NCBI GenBank assembly: GCA_031278295.1
Contig: JAITKQ010000095.1
Location: 1-22,109, forward strand
DNA length: 22,109 bases
Reading direction: 5' to 3'
Source of the DNA: Spirochaetaceae bacterium
Lineage (GTDB): Bacteria; Spirochaetota; Spirochaetia; Treponematales; Breznakiellaceae
The notes beneath the pieces are model-generated. The model had not been told where the DNA came from and did not search any database. It worked only from the letters and a program-made list of their open reading frames with translations. Position numbers and translations under genes: made by a program. Within the stretch, counting starts at the first letter, position 1. Each line of letters begins with the position of its first letter. Positions 1 through 6,604 of the stretch are shown one piece after another.

Positions 1-1
1 G

Positions 2-430
2 CAATTCATGGCGTTTGTTGAAGCAATTGCTCAGACTGATTTTGGTTCATTCGTCATACAAGACAACAAGATAACCTTTTACCAGCAAAAACAAACGCAG
101 AAAAACCCTTCGGGGAATGTTCTTGAAACAGTAAGCTATACCTTTAAGGGAATTCTGAACGATGTCTGGGGAGCGGGAACAACGGAAGAAGAAGAATTTG
201 ACTGGTATGCCTTTGAGGGCGGCACGGATGGCGGCCATAAATACCTGCTTTTAGAGGAAGCCGGCCGCGATACCCAAACCGGGCCCTTACATTTTCACAT
301 GCGGTACGGCGATAAAGGCTTTGATGATTTACTGTTGACTCCGACAGATAACTACAGTCGTTGGGCACCGACTATTGTCAGTTACGATACTACAATTCCC
401 GAATTGGAAGAGTTCATGTCCGGGGATTGA
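2..430 (+). CDS. ZinT-like metal-binding domain protein (5' end outside window)
   Basis: The reading frame is open to the left edge, so the gene starts outside the window; the first Met at position 8 need not be the start. The visible 142 residues resemble the C-terminal two thirds of the ZinT/YodA lipocalin-like zinc-binding domain: a strand like DNKITFYQQ, a KYLLLE strand, then LHFHMRYGD (HFH at about residues 98-100 counted from the first Met), and an ending with the DNYSRWAPT and ELEEFMSGD segments that match the family's NWPTYYP and EEMMSH ends. The HxH pair is kept, but the preceding zinc-ligand His of ZinT (in the family's SDH motif) is not evident; EAG stands there. ZinT proteins act in the periplasm or on lipoprotein scaffolds, storing or delivering zinc. 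The family is inferred from remembered ZinT sequences, so a divergent member with another ligand is possible. Confidence 0.6.
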   Translation, partial: QFMAFVEAIAQTDFGSFVIQDNKITFYQQKQTQKNPSGNVLETVSYTFKGILNDVWGAGTTEEEEFDWYAFEGGTDGGHKYLLLEEAGRDTQTGPLHFHMRYGDKGFDDLLLTPTDNYSRWAPTIVSYDTTIPELEEFMSGD

Positions 431-487
431 TGATTGAAAATGCGGTAAATACCAACAAAAATGTTACATTTGGGAAACCACAAATTA

Positions 488-533
488 CGCGAATGAATAC
501 TAATGACGCGAATAATATTTGTGTTCATTCGCG
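488..533. repeat. 10-bp perfect inverted repeat downstream of the ZinT-like gene
   Basis: CGCGAATGAA (488-497) and TTCATTCGCG (524-533) are exact reverse complements separated by 26 bases. The loop contains a further ACGCGAAT copy (506-512 region). No T-run follows, so a standard intrinsic terminator is not supported; a regulator site or transcript-end stem-loop are both possible. Confidence 0.5.
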
Positions 534-586
534 GTTAAACGACAGCGGATTTTAAGAAGCGGAGGCTGTGCCCCTCCTGCTCTGTT

Positions 587-736
587 TCATTCCATTTTGC
601 GAAATCCACCCGGGTCAATGCCAAATTGCCCGCGGAACAAGGCGGAAAACCGCGACTGGTGTTTGTAGCCTGGCATCCCGGCAATACCGCTCAAGGCGGC
701 GCAGTAATTATTTACCAGTCTATCATTGCCGAAAGG
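587..736 (-). pseudogene. Remnant of an AraC-family transcriptional regulator (C-terminal HTH end only)
   Basis: On the minus strand, a 49-codon open stretch ends at TGA (587-589). It reads like the last helix-turn-helix of AraC/XylS regulators: LSGIAGMPGYKHQSRFSALF followed by RGQFGIDPGGFRK, matching the family pattern of IA..VGY..QS.FS..F...FG..P..YR. An in-frame TGA lies just upstream at 737-739. I see neither the first HTH nor a sensor domain in any frame before the MoxR gene ends at 819. A normal AraC protein is 250-330 residues, so this is a decayed 3' end. It was either left by a deletion that joined it to the MoxR gene or brought in as a fragment. No start codon with a ribosome binding site is visible. 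The call rests on about 36 well-matched residues. Confidence 0.6.
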
Positions 737-818
737 TCAGGCAGCCCAAGACCTTGCGTGGTCAGCTATCCTGCCGGACTTCATTTTAAAACATCGCGCC
801 CGCCGTCCGGCGTACCGC

Positions 819-1805
819 TTATCGTGGCGGGAGGACCTCCGGCGTCTGGCTTTCCAGTCTCCCGACGTCGATACTTTCTATCTTGGAAAGCGCAATATCG
901 CGGACAAGTTTTGAGCCGTCCCCGCGCGGGTCCCGCAGTTTCAACCTGTGTGACAGCACGGGAACCGCGAGCTTTGCAAGGTCTTCGTCCGTAACGAATG
1001 CCCGTCCGCGTATAAAGGCAAAGGCGCGGGCAGCGGCAAGAAAGTGAAGGGCGGCGCGCGGAGAAGCGCCCAGCGAAAAATTTTTGTGTACCCGTGTTTC
1101 GCGGACTATATCGGCGATGGCCTCTTTGAGCGCGTCATGGCAAAACACGTGCATCGCCGCGCGGCAGGCGGCAAGAAAATCATCGACGGAAATTACAGGT
1201 TCAAGTTCACGCAGGGCAGTCTCGGAGGGTGTATCGTTTAGCAACGCGATTTCCGCATCACGGTCAGGGTAGCCGAGTGACAGGCGCAGCATAAAACGAT
1301 CAAGCTGTGCGGCAGGCAGCGGGAATGTGCCCTCGCTTTCGACAGGATTCTGCGTCGCGATTACAAAGAACGGCTCGCCCGTCTTGTGGCTGGCTGAACC
1401 TATAGTAACCTGGCGCTCCGCCATCACTTCGAGCAGGGCGGACTGGACTTTGGGGGTTGTACGGTTGATTTCGTCAGCAAGCACGATGTTGGACAGCACC
1501 GGACCCGGCACAAACCGGAAACTGCGCGTTTCCGCGTCAAACACATCCACGCCGGTTATGTCGTAAGGCAGCAGGTCAGGCGTAAACTGAATCCGTTTAA
1601 AGCTAAGGCCGCCGCCTGGCCGCGCGCCGCCGCCTATCAGGGCGGCTATAGTTTTGGCCGCCGTCGTTTTGCCAAGTCCGGGCTTGTCATCCAAAAGGAC
1701 ATGCCCGCCGGCCAGAATCCCGGTACACAGCAATTCTAAAAATTCACGTTTACCGCGGATTATGCGTCCGGCCCCGTCAATAAGCGCGGCAACCTTGTCA
1801 TTCAT
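819..1805 (-). CDS. MoxR-family AAA+ ATPase
   Basis: This is a 328-residue AAA+ ATPase of the MoxR class, cytoplasmic chaperone-like ATPases thought to help assemble or activate partners, often von Willebrand factor A proteins. Walker A is DDKPGLGKTT at about residues 40-49, Walker B is IVLADEINR at about 107-114, and the MoxR sensor segment IATQNPVESEGTFPLPAAQLDRF lies near 149-170, followed by the lid domain. Length is normal for the family. ATG at 1805 is chosen; a TTG three bases earlier (1808) is better spaced from GAGGGA (1817-1822) and could also serve. The usual partners (DUF58, transglutaminase-like, vWA/Bat genes) do not follow: after the stop come only an AraC remnant and the convergent ZinT-like gene. 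A TATAAT at 1897-1902 may be its -10 element. Confidence 0.9.
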   Translation of the reverse strand: MNDKVAALIDGAGRIIRGKREFLELLCTGILAGGHVLLDDKPGLGKTTAAKTIAALIGGGARPGGGLSFKRIQFTPDLLPYDITGVDVFDAETRSFRFVPGPVLSNIVLADEINRTTPKVQSALLEVMAERQVTIGSASHKTGEPFFVIATQNPVESEGTFPLPAAQLDRFMLRLSLGYPDRDAEIALLNDTPSETALRELEPVISVDDFLAACRAAMHVFCHDALKEAIADIVRETRVHKNFSLGASPRAALHFLAAARAFAFIRGRAFVTDEDLAKLAVPVLSHRLKLRDPRGDGSKLVRDIALSKIESIDVGRLESQTPEVLPPR

Positions 1806-1896
1806 CAAAACAAGTATCCCTCAATTCGCGGCTTTTCTCAAGGGGCATCTGCCGGGTCGGGTGCATCACTTATGCTAACTCATTATCCTGCAATGA

Positions 1897-1925
1897 ATTA
1901 TAAGTTGGCTTTACGGTACATACAG
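1897..1925 (-). promoter_or_regulatory. Candidate sigma-70 promoter for the MoxR gene
   Basis: On the minus strand a perfect TATAAT (1897-1902) stands about 92 bases ahead of the MoxR ATG. The hexamer 17 bases upstream (1920-1925) reads CTGTAT, a weak -35. The call depends mainly on the -10 and its position in the divergent gap. Confidence 0.35.
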
Positions 1926-1992
1926 GGTTTGCCCCTTTTTCGCCGCTGAATCATTTTGATGCGATTACAGGATTGGGGCGGGGTAGCAACCC

Positions 1993-2008
1993 GTGACAAC
2001 TTTGTCAC
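1993..2008. promoter_or_regulatory. 16-bp palindrome, possible operator of the serine operon
   Basis: GTGACAACTTTGTCAC is a dyad with perfect 7-base arms around a CT centre, 126 bases before the symporter ATG. Its size and symmetry fit a dimeric regulator site. No regulator gene is adjacent except the AraC remnant, so the binding protein is unknown. Confidence 0.35.
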
Positions 2009-2040
2009 AGGCTTATGCGTTGCGGGGAAGGCCGCTAAAT

Positions 2041-2064
2041 GCAAAAATCCTGGCAAAAATCCTG
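2041..2064 (+). repeat. Tandem 12-base direct repeat (2 copies)
   Basis: GCAAAAATCCTG occurs twice head to tail (2041-2052 and 2053-2064) in the leader of the serine operon. The second copy feeds into a small stem (AAAATCC with GGATTTT, 9-base loop) ending at about 2078. It may be slippage duplication or part of a leader structure. Confidence 0.7.
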
Positions 2065-2120
2065 GATGATCGGATTTTGTATTATTTGCGTTTTATATTA
2101 TCTTTGTTTTATGTATATTT

Positions 2121-2126
2121 AAGGAG
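2121..2126 (+). promoter_or_regulatory. Ribosome binding site fixing the symporter start
   Basis: AAGGAG sits 7 bases before the ATG at 2134. It rules out the upstream alternative start at 1993. Confidence 0.85.
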
Positions 2127-2133
2127 ATTTATT

Positions 2134-3339
2134 ATGTCAAAGAAATTTCGTATAGGTTTGTTAGGAAAACTGATAATCGGTATAGTTCTTGGCATTATGC
2201 TTGGGCTATGGGCGCCGACTCAGTTTAACAGAGTCGTTGTTACCGCGTCCACCTTGTTCAGCGCCTTTCTAAAGTTTGTTATACCCTTGTTGATAGTGGC
2301 CTTCGTTACCATTGGCATAGCCGATCTATCGGAGGGGGCTGGAAAACTCCTCTTGATAAGCACCTGTATATCTTACCTTTCGTCGCTCCTCTGGGGTATC
2401 ATAGCCTTCACCGTATCCGGTACCGTATTCCCAAGGTTTGTACCCGAAGTGGCTGTCGCCGGCATAAGCAATCCCGATTCGGGTATGCTAAAACCATTTT
2501 TTACGATCCCGCTGCCGCCGGTGATGGATGTTACCTCGGCGCTTGTACTCGCCTTCATACTGGGACTCTGCCTTTCATCAATGAGGAAGGAAACCGTCTC
2601 ACTTTACGGCCCGCTCAAAGACTTTTCCCACGTCATAAACAGTGTGCTAAAAAGGGCGGTTATCCCCTTCCTTCCGCTCTATATCTGCGGAATCTTCGTC
2701 AATATGACGGTAAGCGGCCAAACCTTTATGATACTGGGCATACTTTGGAAGGTATTCCTCACCGTAATAATCCTCCATGTCATCTGCCTGCTCACCATGT
2801 ACTTTATCGCGGGTGGAATCAGCCACAAGAGTCCGTTCAGGCTACTGAAGAATCAGGTGCCGGGTTATATTTCCGCTATGGGTACCCAGTCATCGGCGGC
2901 CACGATACCGGTTAACCTTCGTTGCGCCGAAGCGGACGGCGTATCGCCCGAGATACGGAATTTCGTGATTCCGCTCTGCGCCAACATTCACATGGCCGGT
3001 TCAATGATAACCATCACCTGCTGTGTTACCGCCGTACAGCTGCTCTACAACATGCCGTCAAATCTTGGGATGATGGCGCCGTTCATCATGACGCTGGGTA
3101 TAGCGATGGTCGCTTCCCCCGGTGCGCCGGGCGGTTCCATAATGACCGCGCTACCCTTCCTCCCGATAGTAGGCATAGCTTCCGACAGCGCGATAGCCGG
3201 CCTGCTGATAGCGCTGTACATCACGCAGGACAGCTTCGGAACAGCCTGCAATGTTTCCGGCGACAATTCCATCTCGGTGATAGTCGATACCATTTACCGT
3301 AAGTTCCTCAAGAACGATATACGGACGGAGGCGGTTTGA
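2134..3339 (+). CDS. Dicarboxylate/amino acid:cation symporter (DAACS family), probable serine/threonine uptake
   Basis: This 401-residue integral membrane protein shows the glutamate-transporter-fold hallmarks: an N-terminal helix with GKLIIGIVLGIMLGLWAP, the HP1 serine motif SSAATIP (about 253-259), a TM7 segment NIHMAGS (284-290), an HP2 loop SPGAPGGS (328-335), and TM8 with D366, N373 and D377 in a DSFGTACNVSGD motif. These loops and TM8 form the substrate and cation sites in this family. Transporters of the class couple uptake of acidic or small neutral amino acids to Na+ or H+. The next two genes encode serine dehydratase, so L-serine (perhaps threonine, as in SstT) is the likely substrate; that is inference from context. 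Its TGA overlaps the sdaAB TTG start by four bases. Confidence 0.9.
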   Translation: MSKKFRIGLLGKLIIGIVLGIMLGLWAPTQFNRVVVTASTLFSAFLKFVIPLLIVAFVTIGIADLSEGAGKLLLISTCISYLSSLLWGIIAFTVSGTVFPRFVPEVAVAGISNPDSGMLKPFFTIPLPPVMDVTSALVLAFILGLCLSSMRKETVSLYGPLKDFSHVINSVLKRAVIPFLPLYICGIFVNMTVSGQTFMILGILWKVFLTVIILHVICLLTMYFIAGGISHKSPFRLLKNQVPGYISAMGTQSSAATIPVNLRCAEADGVSPEIRNFVIPLCANIHMAGSMITITCCVTAVQLLYNMPSNLGMMAPFIMTLGIAMVASPGAPGGSIMTALPFLPIVGIASDSAIAGLLIALYITQDSFGTACNVSGDNSISVIVDTIYRKFLKNDIRTEAV

Positions 3340-4004
3340 ACGTCTTCGACATAATCGGTCCGGTGATGATAGGACCGTCCAGTTCGCATACGGCGGGGGC
3401 TGTGCGTATAGGACGGACGGGACGCATGATCCTGGGCGAGGACTTACGCCGTGCGGATATAGGTCTGGCAGGTTCTTTCGCCCTGACTTACCGCGGGCAC
3501 GGTACAGACCGGGCCCTGGTAGCCGGCCTGCTTGGGATGAAGCCCGACGATGAACGTATCCGCAACAGTTTCAGCGTCGCAAGGGAATATTCACTGGAAT
3601 TCACCATAAGCGAGGTTAAGATACCCCGCGCCCATCCGAACACGGCGCGTCTCCACCTGTTTGGGTTCAGCGGGAAGGAGTGCGCCCTGCGCGGGGCTTC
3701 CGTAGGTGGCGGAAACATCCTCATCCAATCGGTGAACGGTATGGAAACTGAATTCTCCGGCGATGCAGACACACTGATCATTGCCCACCAGGATATGCCG
3801 GGTATGATAGCGCACGTAACGAGCCTGATGGCGGAGCACGGGGTAAATATAGGGAACTTCAAACTTAACAGGCCGCATAGGGGCTTCCAGGCGGTGATGA
3901 CACTGGAGATTGACGGCAATCTGGAGGTTTCCGTTGTGGAGGGTCTGCGGAAACTTCAACATATCGACAGCGTTGTGTACCTGCCGGCAAATGGAGGATC
4001 TTGA
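3336..4004 (+). CDS. sdaAB: L-serine dehydratase, iron-sulfur-dependent, beta subunit
   Basis: This is the regulatory or beta subunit of the two-subunit bacterial [4Fe-4S] L-serine dehydratase, which deaminates L-serine to pyruvate and ammonia. The 222 residues open with NVFDIIGPVMIGPSSSHTAG, containing the family SSSHT signature at residues 15-19. They end in an ACT domain (from about residue 145: TLIIAHQDMPGMIAHV and a GVNIGNF loop), which binds amino acids in the relatives. The start is TTG at 3336 within the TTGA overlap with the symporter stop, preceded by GGAGG (3327-3331) at a short spacing of four bases. This suggests coupled translation. No in-frame ATG would retain the N-terminal motif. 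The order beta then alpha matches the Bacillus-type split enzyme rather than the single-chain E. coli form. Confidence 0.95.
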   Translation: MNVFDIIGPVMIGPSSSHTAGAVRIGRTGRMILGEDLRRADIGLAGSFALTYRGHGTDRALVAGLLGMKPDDERIRNSFSVAREYSLEFTISEVKIPRAHPNTARLHLFGFSGKECALRGASVGGGNILIQSVNGMETEFSGDADTLIIAHQDMPGMIAHVTSLMAEHGVNIGNFKLNRPHRGFQAVMTLEIDGNLEVSVVEGLRKLQHIDSVVYLPANGGS

Positions 4005-4888
4005 TGCTTGAATACAATTCTGTTGCGGAACTGATCCATGAAGCGGAAAATCAGGGGCGTTCCATCTCCGGAGTCGTCATTGATGACCAGGCCGAATCGA
4101 TGGGACTCACGAAACAGCGGCTGTTTGAAGACATGCGGCGGAATCTTGATGTGATGAGAGTTGCGGCCCGGAACGGCACCTCCGAGACCTTGAAATCCCG
4201 TAGCGGGCTTTCCGGTGGGAACGGTTTCAGGATGACGCGCTACGCCGCTTCGGAAGGAGGGCTGGAACCCCTGTCCGGCGCTTTCTGCGCGGTTGCCATG
4301 TCAAAGGCGATAGCTATCGCCGAGTACAACGCCGCGATGGGACGTATCGTGGCGGCACCGACTGCCGGCTCCTGCGGCATACTGCCGGCGGCCATACTCA
4401 CGGTAGAAGATTTTTACAAAATTCCTGAACGGAAACTCGTGATGTCCCTGTTTACGGCGGGCGGTATAGGGCTTGTGGTAGCAAAAAACGCGAGCATAGC
4501 CGGCGCTGAGGGCGGCTGTCAGGCGGAGTGCGGAAGCGCGGCGGCATTGGCGGCGGCCGCCCTTGTGGAGTTGCGGGACGGGGATCCCGTCCAGGCGGCG
4601 GAAGCCTGTGCGATCGCGCTGAAAAACCAGCTTGGCCTTGTCTGTGATCCTGTGGCTGGCCTTGTCGAGGTTCCGTGCATCAAACGTAACGCCGGCGGCG
4701 TGATGTGCGCGATAGCGGCCGCCGATATGGCTCTGGCCGGCATAAAAAGCATGATTCCGGTTGACGAGGTTATTTCCGCCATGCGGGAGATCGGGGACGC
4801 GCTTCCGGCCAGCCTCCGGGAAACAGCGCTAGGCGGCCTCGCCGCGACACTGACGGGTCAGTCGCTCAAACAGAAGATATTCGGGTAA
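4004..4888 (+). CDS. sdaAA: L-serine dehydratase, iron-sulfur-dependent, alpha subunit
   Basis: This is the catalytic alpha subunit, 294 residues, close to the usual 290-300. Likely cluster ligands and motif cysteines are visible: C172 in GGCQAECGSA, C214 in LVCDPVAGLVEVPC and C225 at the end of that run. PTAGSCGILPA, GLVVAKNASIAGAEGG and the C-terminal LRETALGGLAATLTG are family segments. ATG at 4004 is preferred over TTG at 4001: GGAGG (3993-3997) lies six bases from the ATG, and the start overlaps the sdaAB stop as TGATG. The [4Fe-4S] cluster makes such enzymes oxygen sensitive, which fits an anaerobic lifestyle. The gene ends just before a strong hairpin shared with the convergent ribosomal cluster. 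Confidence 0.96.
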   Translation: MLEYNSVAELIHEAENQGRSISGVVIDDQAESMGLTKQRLFEDMRRNLDVMRVAARNGTSETLKSRSGLSGGNGFRMTRYAASEGGLEPLSGAFCAVAMSKAIAIAEYNAAMGRIVAAPTAGSCGILPAAILTVEDFYKIPERKLVMSLFTAGGIGLVVAKNASIAGAEGGCQAECGSAAALAAAALVELRDGDPVQAAEACAIALKNQLGLVCDPVAGLVEVPCIKRNAGGVMCAIAAADMALAGIKSMIPVDEVISAMREIGDALPASLRETALGGLAATLTGQSLKQKIFG

Positions 4889-4904
4889 ATTGGGGCTTAC
4901 ACGT

Positions 4905-4948
4905 AAAAAGCGCCGGCAGCGCCAACCTCCGTTGGCGCTGCCGGCGCT
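4905..4948 (-). terminator. Intrinsic terminator closing the ribosomal cluster (hairpin between convergent units)
   Basis: A perfect 18-bp stem (4909-4926 with 4931-4948) has a four-base CTCC loop. On the minus strand the stem runs into CTTTTTAC, giving a rho-independent terminator just 5 bases after the zinc-ribbon gene's stop. On the + strand the stem is followed by TCCCCTACAC, so termination of the serine operon there would lack a T-run; the stem may still act on both sides. Confidence 0.88.
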
Positions 4949-4952
4949 TCCC

Positions 4953-5132
4953 CTACACACTTTTCTTTCCGTGTTTAATGGCCGCCCTACAAGTCTTGCA
5001 TATTTTTACTTTTGTTTCGCCCTTATCCTGTTCATAAAGGGTTTTCACGTTACCCCTATTGCAGACAGGGCATACGCCGCGGCCCTTGTGGAATAGATCC
5101 CTGATTCCTTTTCCTCTACGCGCTTTGGACAT
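4953..5132 (-). CDS. Small zinc-ribbon protein at the end of the alpha operon
   Basis: The 59-residue basic protein carries two CxxC knuckles, C21-P-V-C24 and C45-K-T-C48, spaced 20 residues apart as in a zinc ribbon, with a basic N-terminus (MSKARRGKGIRDLF) and a basic end (AAIKHGKKSV). The start at 5132 has GGGAGAG upstream at close spacing and overlaps the 3' end of rplQ by 17 bases; a longer frame to 5249 only adds residues antisense-like to rplQ composition. I do not recognise a named family. Size, charge, zinc knuckles and place among ribosomal genes suggest a ribosome- or RNA-associated protein. It could be lineage-specific; I recall, without being sure, a hypothetical gene after rplQ in T. 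pallidum. Confidence 0.82.
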   Translation of the reverse strand: MSKARRGKGIRDLFHKGRGVCPVCNRGNVKTLYEQDKGETKVKICKTCRAAIKHGKKSV

Positions 5133-5547
5133 TTTTCTCTCCCTTCTTTTTCTTCGATCCCGTTTCGCCCTTTTTCTTTTCGCTGTCCAGCTTATAATCA
5201 ACCAGTTCCAGAAGTACAATTTCAGCAGCGTCGCCATAGCGCCGCCCAAGTTTTACGATCCTCGTATAGCCGCCGTTCCTGTCTTTCATGCGCGGGCCTA
5301 TATCTGTAAACAGTTTTGCGACAATACCTTCATCATAAAGGCGGCTGGAAACTATACGTCTGTTATGAACCGAATCCACCTTCGCGCGGGTAATCAACTT
5401 TTCGGCAAAACGTTTTACTTCCAGCGCCTTGGCCTTTGTTGTTTTTATCCGTTCCTTGTTAAACAGGGATGTCATCATATTACGCACCATCGCCTTGCGG
5501 TGCGCCGCCATCCTTTCAAGCGGGTTAAAACCTCGTTTATGCTTCAT
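5116..5547 (-). CDS. rplQ: 50S ribosomal protein L17
   Basis: L17 (bL17) of the large subunit, located near the exit tunnel. The N-terminus MKHKRGFNPLERMAAHRKAM and the segment SLFNKERIKTTKAKALEVKR are diagnostic. The core ends near residue 119 (IVLLELVDYKL). Beyond it is a low-complexity Lys/Gly/Glu tail (SEKKKGETGSKKKKGEKN) of about 20 residues, longer than the usual end. The start overlaps the last 11 bases of rpoA, and the tail-coding region overlaps the start of the zinc-ribbon gene. Confidence 0.97.
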   Translation of the reverse strand: MKHKRGFNPLERMAAHRKAMVRNMMTSLFNKERIKTTKAKALEVKRFAEKLITRAKVDSVHNRRIVSSRLYDEGIVAKLFTDIGPRMKDRNGGYTRIVKLGRRYGDAAEIVLLELVDYKLDSEKKKGETGSKKKKGEKNVQSA

Positions 5548-6595
5548 CGTCCTTGTCCTTTTTTACCACGCCTGCCTTTAACGCGCTTTTCAGTTCGGTA
5601 TTACTTGTTATGCCAAGCATTAATCCCCATTCCTGCAATTTTTCTTTTATCTCTTGTAACGACTTCTTGCCAAAATTACGGGTTTGATTTATGTCGTCTT
5701 CCGTCTTTCTGACCAATTCGCCAATAGTTTTTATGTTGGCAATCTTTAGGCAGTTTGATGAACGTATAGACAACTCAAGCTCTTCCACAGGGGTACTCAT
5801 CAACTGCCGGATACGTTCATCGCTTTCGTCCAGTTCCTCGTCATCGCCAAACGAAGTTTCCTCAATATTGACAAACAGCGCGAAATGTTCCTTTGCTATT
5901 TTGGCGGACTCGATCAGCGCGTTCTCCGGCCCGATAGTTCCGTCCGTCCAAATTTCAAGTATAAGTTTATCGTAATCGTTACGCTGGCCTACCCTGACCG
6001 GTTCAACGCTGTACTTAACCTTTTTTACCGGCGAAAAAATCGAATCCATAGGTATAGTACCTATAATTTCGATATGCTGCGCGTTATGCTCGGAAGGTGT
6101 GTAACCGCGTCCCAGTTCTATCTGTAATTCCATCTCGATATGGGCATCGTCCGTAAGAGTCATAACAGGGAATCCCGGATTCAAAACTTCAATTGATCCG
6201 GCTTTCGCAAAATGCTCACTCTTAATAAAATGCTTCCCCGACCATTCAAAGGTAACGTTATCCTGTTCCGGATCGCCCGGCAACTTAAAGCAGACCTGTT
6301 TAAGGTTATTCAACACTTCAAGGGTATCCTCAACGACATTCGGTATCAACTCAAATTCGCTTGATACATTATGCGCCGTTCCGTCGGCGTTGTACGAAAC
6401 GATCCTAACCGCCGTAACCGCATAACCTTGAATCGATGATAAAAGCACCCTGCGTAAAGTATTGCCTATGGTTGTACCAAAGCCTGGTTCAAAAGGAGAA
6501 GCTATAAATTTTCCATAATCTTTTCTTAACTCTGCGGTTTCAAATGTCCGTCCTTTCGGTTTTTTGAAACCTTTAAGCAGATTTCTACGGGCCAT
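5537..6595 (-). CDS. rpoA: DNA-directed RNA polymerase alpha subunit
   Basis: 352 residues, slightly longer than the usual 315-340. The N-terminal assembly domain has GFGTTIGNTLRRVLLSSIQG near residues 38-57. An acidic linker (DDEELDESDE) leads to the C-terminal domain with LSIRSSNCLKIANIKTIGEL, which keeps the Arg, Asn and Cys positions used to contact UP-element DNA and regulators in E. coli, and NFGKKSLQEIKEKL. The protein ends in a charged tail (KKDKDDEA). It lies between rpsD and rplQ in the standard alpha-operon order, with nine bases after rpsD. Confidence 0.98.
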   Translation of the reverse strand: MARRNLLKGFKKPKGRTFETAELRKDYGKFIASPFEPGFGTTIGNTLRRVLLSSIQGYAVTAVRIVSYNADGTAHNVSSEFELIPNVVEDTLEVLNNLKQVCFKLPGDPEQDNVTFEWSGKHFIKSEHFAKAGSIEVLNPGFPVMTLTDDAHIEMELQIELGRGYTPSEHNAQHIEIIGTIPMDSIFSPVKKVKYSVEPVRVGQRNDYDKLILEIWTDGTIGPENALIESAKIAKEHFALFVNIEETSFGDDEELDESDERIRQLMSTPVEELELSIRSSNCLKIANIKTIGELVRKTEDDINQTRNFGKKSLQEIKEKLQEWGLMLGITSNTELKSALKAGVVKKDKDDEA

Positions 6596-6604
6596 GAAGA
6601 CTCC

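Larger units (their letters stand above)
1806..2133. other. Divergent intergenic region between the MoxR gene and the serine operon
   Basis: This 328-base gap holds the upstream signals of both divergent transcription units. An ORF extending the symporter upstream to 1993 is open but lacks a ribosome binding site and would add 47 residues unlike the family, so I treat it as noncoding. Contents seen: the candidate MoxR promoter, a 16-bp palindrome (1993-2008), a tandem 12-mer with a small hairpin (2041-2078), and an AT-rich stretch (2080-2120) just before AAGGAG. I could not assign a confident + strand promoter. Confidence 0.6.

Noticed and set aside
626..994. 122-residue open frame on the + strand
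   Set aside because: Opposite to the AraC remnant and the MoxR 3' end; the minus strand carries the recognisable protein sequence.
1993..2133. N-terminal extension of the symporter
   Set aside because: AAGGAG seven bases before the ATG at 2134 fixes the start, and the extra 47 residues do not match the family.
4890..5096. 68-residue open frame on the + strand after sdaAA
   Set aside because: It reads through the terminator hairpin and is antisense to the zinc-ribbon gene.
5059..5712. 217-residue open frame on the + strand
   Set aside because: Antisense to rplQ and rpoA, with no recognisable domain.
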